Source of the DNA: Bacillota bacterium
GTDB lineage: Bacteria; Bacillota; Clostridia; Acetivibrionales; DSM-1351
Direction: 5' to 3'
DNA: 64,000 nt
NCBI GenBank assembly: GCA_023443515.1
Contig: JAEZUC010000058.1
Location: 27,248-91,247 of the forward strand
This document shows, piece after piece, positions 15,528 through 24,096 of this stretch; the stretch's first letter is position 1, and each line of letters starts with the position of its first letter. The notes below the pieces were generated by a model. The model did not search any database. It was not told where the DNA came from and saw nothing but the letters and a program-made list of their open reading frames with translations. The position numbers and the translations under genes were made by a program.

Positions 15528-16415
15528 TTATAAAAATATATCCAGTAAAGAAGCCGTCAAAAATACTATGCTAATGATCTGATTAAGTGAGTATGACGTA
15601 AATGAATATACATCAGCTCCGGTATCATCAGGTTTTCTGACATTTGCTACCATAGAATGCTCTATGGCAAAAAGTATTATTATAATCAAAAGTCCCGAAA
15701 AATATATTGTACCAAGCTGTGTGCTGATTATTCCCAAAACAAGCAAGAAGATACAGGATATGAGATGGAAGGCGCTTGATATATGGAGTGACTTGCGTAT
15801 ACCGAATTTCACAGGAATTGAACGTAGTTTGTTAGCCTTATCAAATTCATAGTCCTGAATACCGTATATTATGTCAAAGCCAGCTACCCACAAAGTATTT
15901 GCAACACCCATTATCAATGCTGTAAAGGATAGCTTTCCTGTTACGGCAATCCATGCACCCACCGGAGCGGTAGCTGTTGTAACCCCTAAAATAATATGGC
16001 AGAGCCATGTAAACCTTTTTGTATAAGAGTAGCCTGTCATAAATACAAGCGCGAAAGGTGCCAGAATAAGGCAAAGCACGTTCAACATGGCTGCAGAAAC
16101 AAGCATTATTGCAAACGAAGTTGCCGCCAGGCCATAGGCTTCACCCTTGCTAACCTGCCCCTGAGGAATCTGTCTCACTGATGTTCTTGGGTTAAGCTTA
16201 TCAATCTCTGCATCTATGGCTCTGTTAATGGCATTGGCACCTGTCCTAGCTCCCATGAATGCCGTCAGTATCCACAACACCTTCCATGCACCGGGAAACC
16301 CATTTGAAGACAGAAGCATTGAAATAACAGCGAAAGACAGAGAAAATATGGAATGTGAGAACATTACCAGAGTTCCATAGTCAGATATTTTTCTAATCAC
16401 TTTTGATGCAAGCAT
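15528..16415 (-). CDS. UbiA family prenyltransferase
   Basis: 295 residues, about nine membrane helices. The first Asp-rich prenyl-diphosphate motif is 'NAINRAIDAEIDKLNPRT' (N/DxxxDxxxD form), and the second is 'YGIQDYEFDKANKLRSIP' (DxxxD). Members attach polyprenyl chains to aromatic rings in the membrane. The GGAGG ribosome site is 5 bases before ATG. The gene starts 12 bases after the UbiD-type decarboxylase gene, so both are one operon. Together they look like two late steps of a prenylated-quinone pathway, such as the futalosine menaquinone route, but the other genes are not in this window. Confidence 0.88.
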   Translation of the reverse strand: MLASKVIRKISDYGTLVMFSHSIFSLSFAVISMLLSSNGFPGAWKVLWILTAFMGARTGANAINRAIDAEIDKLNPRTSVRQIPQGQVSKGEAYGLAATSFAIMLVSAAMLNVLCLILAPFALVFMTGYSYTKRFTWLCHIILGVTTATAPVGAWIAVTGKLSFTALIMGVANTLWVAGFDIIYGIQDYEFDKANKLRSIPVKFGIRKSLHISSAFHLISCIFLLVLGIISTQLGTIYFSGLLIIIILFAIEHSMVANVRKPDDTGADVYSFTSYSLNQIISIVFLTASLLDIFL

Positions 16416-16427
16416 GTTTCCTCCTTA

Positions 16428-17873
16428 TCAAAAACCATATTCCTTCCACCTTTTTGTAACCAATGCCTTTATACTCTCTGACATGGCTATTTCATCAGGC
16501 CAAGTGCGACCATAGCCTTCCTCCGGAAATTTTACGGTAGCGTCAATACCTACCCTGCATCCGTAATGTCTTTGGTCAGAGGCATGGTCCAAGGTATCAA
16601 GGGGGCCGTCAGACAGTACTATATCCCGCCTTCCGTCAATATTGTTGAAAACCTTCCATGCAACTGTTGATAAATCGTGGGGATCTACAGTTTCATCCAC
16701 AATTACAATCATTTTTGTGTACATCATCTGCCCCGAACCCCAAATAGAATTCATTACTTTTTTAGCGTGTCCCGGAAACCGCTTTTTTATTGAAACAATT
16801 ATGCAATTATGAAAGACTCCCTCCAAGGGAAAATTCATGTCAATTATTTCAGGAAATTGAATCTTTAACAAAGGAAGAAACAGTTTTTCAGTTGCCTTTC
16901 CCAGATAACAGTCCTCCATGGGAGGTTTTCCCACAACAGTGGCAGGGTAAATGGCATCCTCCCTATAGGTCATACAGGTCAAATGAAAAACCGGATACAT
17001 ATCAGCAAGAGAATAATATCCCGTATGATCCCCAAAAGGGCCCTCCAGACGAAGTTCCTCACTTGTATCCACATACCCTTCCAGAATAAAATCAGCGTTT
17101 GCCGGGACGTAAATATCATTTGTGATGGATTTAACCAATGATACGGGTTTTTTTCTTAGAAACCCTGCAAACATTATTTCATCTATATATTGTGGAAGGG
17201 GTGCGGTTGCAGAATATATAACCACAGGGTCACAGCCTATTACTACGGATACAGGCATTATTCCTCCGGTACTGCGGTACTTGTCATATATGTTCCTGCC
17301 ATCCTTGTGGAGGTGCCAGTGCATTCCCGTAGTTTGGCAATCATAAACCTGCATACGATACATGCCCATATTCTGTATGCTTGTTTCAGGGTCCTTGGTT
17401 ATTACTACCGGCAAAGTAATAAATTTGCCTCCGTCCCCGGGCCAGCATTTAAGTATTGGCAGCTTTCCAAGGTCTGGACTGTAGTCAATTACCTGCTGAC
17501 ACTTGCCTTTTGTGGGAAGCTTTATTGGAAAAACAGAGGTCAGCTGCAATAAAGTCGGAGCAGCTTTTACGGTTTTAATAAACCCCGCATAATTTGCCGC
17601 ATCAATAAAGTCTCCTATTTTTCCTGCTATGTCCTCAATTTTTTTAACCCCCAGTGCAAGGTTCAGCCTTTCATAGCTTCCAAAAGTATTTATAAGCAAT
17701 GGAAATTTTGAATTCCTTACCTTTTCGAAAAGAAGCGCCGGCCCGCCACTCTTCACCACTCTGTCGGTTATTTCGGTAATCTCGAGCTCTGCATCCGTTT
17801 CTGACTTTATTCTTTTGATCAGTGCTTTTTGTTCCAGTTTATCAATAAATTCATGGAGGTCTGAATATGCCAT
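16428..17873 (-). CDS. UbiD family decarboxylase
   Basis: 481 residues, the usual UbiD length. Family motifs include 'GMYRMQVYDCQTTGMHWH' (prFMN and metal site region) and 'LEGPFGDHTGYYS', whose Glu belongs to the conserved catalytic E-R-E set. UbiD enzymes use prenylated FMN, made by a UbiX protein that is not encoded here, to decarboxylate aromatic or unsaturated acids. First gene of a two-gene operon with UbiA. Menaquinone-type decarboxylase is the likeliest role; a different aromatic substrate is possible. Confidence 0.9.
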   Translation of the reverse strand: MAYSDLHEFIDKLEQKALIKRIKSETDAELEITEITDRVVKSGGPALLFEKVRNSKFPLLINTFGSYERLNLALGVKKIEDIAGKIGDFIDAANYAGFIKTVKAAPTLLQLTSVFPIKLPTKGKCQQVIDYSPDLGKLPILKCWPGDGGKFITLPVVITKDPETSIQNMGMYRMQVYDCQTTGMHWHLHKDGRNIYDKYRSTGGIMPVSVVIGCDPVVIYSATAPLPQYIDEIMFAGFLRKKPVSLVKSITNDIYVPANADFILEGYVDTSEELRLEGPFGDHTGYYSLADMYPVFHLTCMTYREDAIYPATVVGKPPMEDCYLGKATEKLFLPLLKIQFPEIIDMNFPLEGVFHNCIIVSIKKRFPGHAKKVMNSIWGSGQMMYTKMIVIVDETVDPHDLSTVAWKVFNNIDGRRDIVLSDGPLDTLDHASDQRHYGCRVGIDATVKFPEEGYGRTWPDEIAMSESIKALVTKRWKEYGF

Positions 17874-18033
17874 AAATTCCCCTTTCTTAAAAAATCAAGC
17901 CTTATGAGAATATTGACCTGCCAAGGCTAAATTAAACAAATCATCACCACTTCACGTGAATTTCTTTAATAAAACTGGATATTCTAACTATGTAAATTAA
18001 ATGAAACTCAGTCGAATAAAGGAGAAAAAATAT

Positions 18034-19566
18034 ATGCCACAGAATCTACTAGAAAAAGCATTCTCAAGACCGGTAGAATCTTATTGGATTGGGTCAACAC
18101 CCGAAACTGACTATCCGGAATTGAATGAAAATATTAAAACAGATATATTGGTCGTAGGAGGCGGAATAACCGGGATAGCAACAGCATATTTACTTCAGAA
18201 GGAAGGCTTGGATGTTGTTATAATTGATGCCAACAGAATTGCCCATTCTACGTCGGGACATACTACCGCAAAAATCACCTCGCTCCATAGCGTAAAATAC
18301 GCCAAACTGATAAAACAATTGGGAGAAGAAGGTGCTGGCAAGTACGGAGAAGTTAATGAAAAAGCAATATCCATGATTGAAGACATAATCAAAGAAAACA
18401 GTATACAGTGTGATTTCAGCCGTCAACCAAATTTTGTATATACAAAGGAAGAACAATATATAAACGTTATAGAGGAAGAGGTAAATGCAGCGAAATCTAT
18501 TGGTCTTCCTGCCAGATTTGAAGCCTCTCTTCCTCTTCCCTTTGGTGTTCAGGGGGCAGTATGCTTTGATAATCAGGCACAGTTTCATCCTAGAAAGTAT
18601 CTTCTGTCACTTGCAGATATATTTGTAAAAAACGGCGGGCATATTTTTGAGAACACGGCGGCCCTCGACATACATGAAGACCGTGAATGCACAACATCTA
18701 CCCGAAGCGGATTCAGTATAAAATCAGACAAGGTAATAGTAGCCAGTCACTTCCCCTTTTATGACGGATGGGGATTTTATTCTGCAAGAATGTATGCTGA
18801 ACGTTCCTATTCACTTGCGGTAAAATCTCCTGTTAATGTTCCATATGGAATGTATATCTCATATGAAAAACCCACAAGGTCTATCAGAACCCAACCGGGA
18901 GAGGACGGAAATCAGCTCCTTATTCTGGGTGGGGAACACCACAAAACAGGAGAAGACATAAACGAGAAAGAAAATTATACAAAGCTTATAAATTTTGCAG
19001 AAACTGATTTTCAGGCTACCGATGTACCTTACCGCTGGTCAGCTCAGGATTATACCGTAATGAACGAAATACCCTTTATAGGGCATATAACAGGTAATAA
19101 AATGAACATTTTTGTAGCCACAGGTTTTCAGAAATGGGGTATGACAACCAGCCACGTATCCGCGATGATAATACGTGATATTATTGCCAACGGAAAAAGC
19201 GACGTGGAAGATATATTCAAACCATCAAGATTTACGCCCGTTAGTTCGGCAAAAAACTTTATAAAAGAAAATGCAGATGTGGTTGACAACCTTGTTTCAG
19301 GCAAGCTGGCGTCGCCACCGGAAGAATTTACAATACAACCCGGAGAAGGCAAGGCGGTAAAGTACGATGGTAAAAAAGCCGGAGCTTACATGGATAAAGA
19401 CGGTACTGTTTTTATAGTTGATACAACTTGTAAGCATCTGGGTTGTGAAGTTCATTGGAATTCAGCCGAAAAGACCTGGGATTGCCCCTGTCATGCTTCC
19501 AGGTACAGCTATGATGGAACAGTAATTGAGGGCCCTGCTTTAAAACCTCTTGATAGGCTAAAATAA
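18034..19566 (+). CDS. FAD-dependent oxidoreductase fused to a C-terminal Rieske [2Fe-2S] domain
   Basis: About 510 residues. The N-terminal dinucleotide motif 'ILVVGGGITGIATAYLL' and 'DANRIAHSTSGHTTAKI' place it in the DAO/glycine-oxidase superfamily. The last ~100 residues form a Rieske domain: first half-site Cys-x-His in 'CKHLGC', second Cys-x-x-His in 'CPCHASRY'. The domain order matches the known 'DAO plus Rieske' family of Firmicutes (YhfW-like). The ATG at 18034 is preceded by AAAGGAG at 8 bases, better than the ATG at 18001. Substrate unknown. It converges on the YwaF-like gene with a 9-base overlap. Confidence 0.9.
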   Translation: MPQNLLEKAFSRPVESYWIGSTPETDYPELNENIKTDILVVGGGITGIATAYLLQKEGLDVVIIDANRIAHSTSGHTTAKITSLHSVKYAKLIKQLGEEGAGKYGEVNEKAISMIEDIIKENSIQCDFSRQPNFVYTKEEQYINVIEEEVNAAKSIGLPARFEASLPLPFGVQGAVCFDNQAQFHPRKYLLSLADIFVKNGGHIFENTAALDIHEDRECTTSTRSGFSIKSDKVIVASHFPFYDGWGFYSARMYAERSYSLAVKSPVNVPYGMYISYEKPTRSIRTQPGEDGNQLLILGGEHHKTGEDINEKENYTKLINFAETDFQATDVPYRWSAQDYTVMNEIPFIGHITGNKMNIFVATGFQKWGMTTSHVSAMIIRDIIANGKSDVEDIFKPSRFTPVSSAKNFIKENADVVDNLVSGKLASPPEEFTIQPGEGKAVKYDGKKAGAYMDKDGTVFIVDTTCKHLGCEVHWNSAEKTWDCPCHASRYSYDGTVIEGPALKPLDRLK

Positions 19567-20334
19567 GATTTTGTCCCTGTTAATATGGTTCTGTGAATAC
19601 TTTTGGTGTCTTTTTAAAAAATAAAAAGGCATATATAAAATAATCCAAAGCAGGCACCCCAAAAGAAACGTAGGTATAAGGTACCACGGACTTCCAACAT
19701 ATTTTGCGAAAAATTCCATGGGTGAACCGGGTGCAGGATACCTTAGGAAAAAGTAATTCCCGTTAGTAGCTATATTAATGGGAATTACCATAAGGGCAAA
19801 AACCACCAGCATTGCAATGGTCTTTGGAAGGCTCTTTATATCAGGTCTGAAGCCCATGCCAAGAACCATGAATATCGGGATAAAGCAAATAATTCCGTGA
19901 ACCAATATGCTTTGTATATATATAAAGGAAAAGGACGGGTAAAAGTAAACATCAGGGGTTAATAATGTCATAAAAGCCGGAGCCAGCCCCATTGCATACG
20001 AATATTCCATCAGCAATCTGCTTCTGGTAATTGTCATTATTGGAAGTATAATGCACATAAGGCTGCACAAGTGAAGGGGCAGTGTGTAACCCCAGGAAAA
20101 CTGCCCTACAGCGTTGTACCATAACACCTGTGCACCTTCTGTTAAGGGTAACAGCAAGCTGATCAGTATCAGCATTCTCCACTTTGTAATCTCACTCTTT
20201 TCCTTAAATACTATAGTAAGAATGCACCACATGCACATCACCATACCCACAGCAAGAAGATGCTGTGCAGAAAACATAGAGTTGTGAAATCTCTTTGGTA
20301 TATTGTCTATGTATGTAAAAAAATACCTGAACAT
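19558..20334 (-). CDS. TIGR02206/YwaF-type integral membrane protein
   Basis: 258 residues with about seven hydrophobic segments. 'FSAQHLLAVG' near the N-terminus, 'LPLHLCSLMC' in the middle and 'YPAPGSPMEFFAKYVG' near the end are typical of the YwaF/TIGR02206 family, whose function is not known. The GGAGG ribosome site fits the ATG. Its 3' end overlaps that of the Rieske oxidoreductase by 9 bases on the opposite strand. It appears monocistronic and diverges from trpB2. Confidence 0.8.
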   Translation of the reverse strand: MFRYFFTYIDNIPKRFHNSMFSAQHLLAVGMVMCMWCILTIVFKEKSEITKWRMLILISLLLPLTEGAQVLWYNAVGQFSWGYTLPLHLCSLMCIILPIMTITRSRLLMEYSYAMGLAPAFMTLLTPDVYFYPSFSFIYIQSILVHGIICFIPIFMVLGMGFRPDIKSLPKTIAMLVVFALMVIPINIATNGNYFFLRYPAPGSPMEFFAKYVGSPWYLIPTFLLGCLLWIILYMPFYFLKRHQKYSQNHINRDKILF

Positions 20335-20420
20335 ATTAAACCTCCTTGTCCTACTGCACGTATAATAAATTTATATTCTGTCTAACAAACAAATAATCCA
20401 TATGTATACAAATTATTTTA

Positions 20421-20448
20421 TTGACTTACTTTCCAATTCAAGTAAAAT
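20421..20448 (+). promoter_or_regulatory. predicted promoter of trpB2
   Basis: -35 TTGACT (20421-20426), 16-base spacer, -10 TAAAAT (20443-20448). The leader would be only ~45 bases, with no room for a T-box or attenuator. Confidence 0.55.
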
Positions 20449-20501
20449 TATATATAGACTAGTTAAGAAATCCTTTAAACCTAAAGGATATGGAGGTTAA
20501 G

Positions 20502-21866
20502 ATGAGAAGAGATGAGATCAGCAAGGTAATTCTGTCCGAAAAAGATATTCCCAAGCAGTGGTATAACATTGTAGCAGATATGCCCAACAAGCCGGCACCG
20601 TATCACAATCCTGCAACACTTGATATTATTAAGCCCGACGATATGAAGGCTATTTTCCCTGATGAAGTAATCAGACAGGAAATGTCTTCCGAACGATACA
20701 TAGACATACCTGATGAAGTTCGCCAGATGTATTGCCAGTTCAGGCCAAGTCCTCTTTACAGGGCAAAAGCTCTTGAGAAGCTGTTGGACACTCCTGCCAG
20801 AATTTATTACAAATATGAAGGAACAAATGCTACCGGAAGCCACAAGCTTAATACTGCAATTCCACAGGTATATTATAATAAGCTGGCAGGCATAAAAAGA
20901 CTTGCAACAGAAACAGGTGCAGGTCAATGGGGCAGTGCGTTAAGTCTTGCAACAAGCCAGTTTGGGTTGGAATGTTCGGTTTACATGGTAAATGTAAGCT
21001 ATCAGCAAAAACCCTACAGACGTTCTTTTATGAAAACCTTTGGTGCAAATGTTGTAGCAAGTCCCAGCACACTGACCAACAGCGGTAGAAGTATCCTGGA
21101 AAAGGACCCTGATTGCTCTGGCAGTCTTGGAATCGCAATAAGTGAAGCAGTTGAGGATGCAGCAACACACGCTGATACCAACTATGCACTGGGAAGTGTT
21201 TTAAATCATGTCTGCCTGCATCAGACAATAATAGGTATTGAAGCAAAAAAACAAATGGAGTATTTGGATGAATATCCTGATGTTATTTTTGCTTGCTGCG
21301 GAGGCGGAAGTAATTTTGCCGGTATGTCCTTCCCATTTTTGCAGGATAAACTTAACGGACGTAATTTAAGGGCCGTTGCCGTTGAACCATCAGCATGTCC
21401 CACTTTGACAAAAGGTGTGTTTGCATATGACTACGGAGATACTGCAAAAGCAGCACCTATAACAAAAATGTATACTTTAGGACATGACTTTATTCCATCC
21501 GGCATACACGCAGGTGGCTTGAGATACCACGGAGACTCAGCAATTGTCAGCCAGTTGTACCATGACGGAATTATAGAAGCAAAAGCATATGGCCAGAAAT
21601 CTGTTTTCGAAGCGGCAGTAGCTTTTTCACGGGCAGAGGGAATAGTTCCTGCTCCAGAATCGGCACATGCTATAAGAGCTGCAATGGATGAAGCTCTTCT
21701 GGCAAAGGAATCCGGCGAGGAGAAAGTAATTCTGTTCTGCCTCAGCGGACACGGGTACTTTGATTTTGCGGCATATGAAAACTATTATAACGGACTGGTT
21801 GATGATATAGAATTTGCTCCTGAATCTGCTGAAAAAAGTATGCAGAACTTACCGAATATAAAGTAG
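20502..21866 (+). CDS. trpB2: tryptophan synthase beta chain-like, TrpB2 type
   Basis: About 454 residues, longer than TrpB1 (~400), with the N-terminal extension of TrpB2. The PLP lysine is in 'GSHKLNTA', the substrate carboxylate loop is 'ETGAGQWGSA' and the PLP phosphate loop is 'GGGSNFAG'. It converts indole and serine to tryptophan; TrpB2 enzymes are thought to act without TrpA, perhaps as indole scavengers. The ATG at 20502 has GGAGG 5 bases upstream and is preferred to 20490. It stands alone, away from a trp operon, which fits TrpB2. A large palindromic element follows its stop codon. Confidence 0.9.
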   Translation: MRRDEISKVILSEKDIPKQWYNIVADMPNKPAPYHNPATLDIIKPDDMKAIFPDEVIRQEMSSERYIDIPDEVRQMYCQFRPSPLYRAKALEKLLDTPARIYYKYEGTNATGSHKLNTAIPQVYYNKLAGIKRLATETGAGQWGSALSLATSQFGLECSVYMVNVSYQQKPYRRSFMKTFGANVVASPSTLTNSGRSILEKDPDCSGSLGIAISEAVEDAATHADTNYALGSVLNHVCLHQTIIGIEAKKQMEYLDEYPDVIFACCGGGSNFAGMSFPFLQDKLNGRNLRAVAVEPSACPTLTKGVFAYDYGDTAKAAPITKMYTLGHDFIPSGIHAGGLRYHGDSAIVSQLYHDGIIEAKAYGQKSVFEAAVAFSRAEGIVPAPESAHAIRAAMDEALLAKESGEEKVILFCLSGHGYFDFAAYENYYNGLVDDIEFAPESAEKSMQNLPNIK

Positions 21867-22048
21867 TTTTATCTTAAATTAACACCTGTACCTAGAGTAT
21901 AAATTGTATCAATGGAAGCTTGGTTAAAGATATTTGCATATGTTTATATCCTAAGATGAGCCGCTAGAAACTCTTGCAAATATCTAAGCAATCATTGAAA
22001 TAATTTTATACGGGAGTATAGGTGTTAATTTAAAAAACTTTCTGTTTT
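21867..22048. mobile_element. nested palindromic element, copy 2 (also a likely bidirectional terminator)
   Basis: Outer arms AATTAACACCT (21878-21888 region) and AGGTGTTAATT (22020-22030) enclose an imperfect palindrome of ~150 bases. It matches copy 1 at 5791-5937 in reverse: 21896-21923 equals the complement of 5866-5893 (28 of 28), 21986-22028 closely matches 5822-5865, and 22033-22048 equals 5803-5818 (16 of 16). Between the halves it holds a 62-base segment (21924-21985) absent from copy 1, itself bounded by perfect 11-bp repeats AGATATTTGCA and TGCAAATATCT. The right part covers the last codons and the stop of the GH42 gene. Confidence 0.75.
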
Positions 22049-24093
22049 AACACTTTTACGTCAAGGGGTGCAAGTTCCAGTCTCCCCTGCCTGATTTCTC
22101 CAGTCAGCATATCCGTATAAACTCCTGTAAGTTGAATATCTTTCTTTCCATGATTGAAGTTCATAACGAATATGTAGCGGTTTTGTCCGTCTGTACGAAG
22201 CTGTGCCGTCACTCCGCATGGCAACTCAGCGTCTAGAGTACGTGAAATTGATAATTTTTGGGCAAGGGCATTGTAAAAGCTATGAAGGAAATCTTCTCCT
22301 GTGCGGGCTGCCATATAATAGGCCTCCCCCTTTCCAAATCGGTTAACCGTTAGAGCCGGACGACCTGCATAAAAATCGTCACGGTACACAGCCAGAACCT
22401 GTGCCGTTTCTGCATGAATCAAATCACAAAAGTCCTGTACCCTGTAAGTTCCTAAAAGGCCCGGAGAGTTACTGCTCATTACCAGACTATTATTCTCATC
22501 GGGGTGCAAAGTATCTATCTCCTCGCTCCAAATACCTGTGACTGCACGAAGGGGGCCCGGGAATCCTCCCAAATGACATAGGTCATTTTCATTCACAATT
22601 CCGCTCCAATAGGTGGTAACAAAGGTTCCTCCCTCCCTGACAAAAGACTCTATACGCTCACCAACACCGGGATGGGTCATATAGAGCATAGGTGCAATAA
22701 CAAGCTTGTACTGTGAGAAATCTTCTTTGGCACCTATAATGTCTGTAGGCACCCCTTGTTTCCAGAAAGGCGTATAGTGGTCAACACAGGTTTCTTCGTA
22801 CTTTAGCCTGTCGCGTGCAAGAGCCTGTGCCTCCTCCATGGCCCAACGATTTTCCCAATCGTATACTATAGCTACTTGCGGATGAACCGTAGTCCCTACA
22901 ACCTCGTCCAGCATTCCAAGTGTTTGCCCCACCTGTGCAACATCCCTGAAAACACGGGTATTCTCATGACCTGCATGATCTACAACTGCACCATGAAATT
23001 TTTCAAAACTACCCCGTGATTTCCGCCACTGGAAGTACTGGACAGTATCACTGCCGTGAGCCACTGCCTGAAGTGAAGATAACATATGCATACCGGGTCG
23101 TTTAAGCTTGTTCACCTTTTGCCAGTTAACAGTACTCGGGGTACTTTCCATCAATATAAACGGTTTGCCCTGTTTAAGAGATCTGTTGATATCATGTACA
23201 AAAGAGGTTCGTACCCCGATTTTCCAATCCGGTTGCTCCGTAGTATGCCAGGCAGGATAATTATCCCAGGAAATCACATCCAACTCTTTAGCAAGCTCCC
23301 TGTATTCTATACCAGGAAAGGTTCCCATCATATTAGTAGTAACAGGAATATCAGGTGTCAATTCCCGTAAGGGTTTAACCTCGTTTTTTAAAAAATCTAT
23401 TGTCTGGTGAGAAACAAACCTCTTCCAGTCCAGTATAAGTCCATGAGTCTCATGCTCACCACGTGGAGACGGGGACTCAATTTGGGACCAATCTGTATAC
23501 CTGTGTGCCCAGAAACCCGTCCACCACTCATGGTTGAGACTATCAAGGTCTCCATTGTACTTGTTTTGAAGAAAGCTGCGGAAAGCTTCCTGACAAAGGA
23601 CACAATGACATTCCCCGCTGTACTCATTTGAGATATGCCACAAAATCAGTGCAGGATGATTTGCATACCGTTCCGCCAGCATACGATTGATTTGGCTGAC
23701 CTTTTTACGGTAAACGGGAGATGTAAAGCAGTGGTTATGACGTCCGCCATGTAAATCCTTTAGTCTGTCGGCCTGAGTACGCAGTATTTCAGGATATTTT
23801 TTAGACATCCAGGGGGGTTTTGCACCGCTTGGAGTAGCCAGAATTGCTACCATACCGTTTTCGGCAAGTCTGTCCATAATATTGTCCAGCCAACTAAAAT
23901 CATACTTGCCTTCTTCCGGTTCCAGTGCCATCCATGAAAAAATTCCTACAGTCATAGCATTGACATGGGCAAGCTTCATAAGTCGAAAATCTTCCTCCAG
24001 CACCTGTGGTGTCTCAAGCCACTGCTCTGGGTTGTAATCTCCTCCATGGAGAATATGCGGAAATTTGGTACTGATAGGCATATATTTATCCAT
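22030..24093 (-). CDS. GH42 beta-galactosidase
   Basis: 687 residues, normal GH42 length. The acid/base is Glu157 in 'LWHISNEYSGEC', the nucleophile Glu is in 'FILMESTPS', and the structural zinc cysteines are Cys122, Cys162, Cys164 and Cys167. There is no signal peptide, so it acts in the cytoplasm. GGAGA precedes the ATG. It follows the YesN-type regulator by 3 bases and is the last gene of the minus-strand xyloglucan set; it probably removes beta-galactose from imported xyloglucan oligosaccharides. Oddity: the last five codons and TAA stop lie within the palindromic repeat, so the C-terminus ends in element-derived sequence. Confidence 0.93.
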   Translation of the reverse strand: MDKYMPISTKFPHILHGGDYNPEQWLETPQVLEEDFRLMKLAHVNAMTVGIFSWMALEPEEGKYDFSWLDNIMDRLAENGMVAILATPSGAKPPWMSKKYPEILRTQADRLKDLHGGRHNHCFTSPVYRKKVSQINRMLAERYANHPALILWHISNEYSGECHCVLCQEAFRSFLQNKYNGDLDSLNHEWWTGFWAHRYTDWSQIESPSPRGEHETHGLILDWKRFVSHQTIDFLKNEVKPLRELTPDIPVTTNMMGTFPGIEYRELAKELDVISWDNYPAWHTTEQPDWKIGVRTSFVHDINRSLKQGKPFILMESTPSTVNWQKVNKLKRPGMHMLSSLQAVAHGSDTVQYFQWRKSRGSFEKFHGAVVDHAGHENTRVFRDVAQVGQTLGMLDEVVGTTVHPQVAIVYDWENRWAMEEAQALARDRLKYEETCVDHYTPFWKQGVPTDIIGAKEDFSQYKLVIAPMLYMTHPGVGERIESFVREGGTFVTTYWSGIVNENDLCHLGGFPGPLRAVTGIWSEEIDTLHPDENNSLVMSSNSPGLLGTYRVQDFCDLIHAETAQVLAVYRDDFYAGRPALTVNRFGKGEAYYMAARTGEDFLHSFYNALAQKLSISRTLDAELPCGVTAQLRTDGQNRYIFVMNFNHGKKDIQLTGVYTDMLTGEIRQGRLELAPLDVKVLKQKVF

Positions 24094-24096
24094 GGC

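Noticed and set aside
20340..20501. T-box or trp attenuator before trpB2
   Set aside because: Only ~45 bases of leader remain after the predicted promoter and no T-box sequence or stem is visible.
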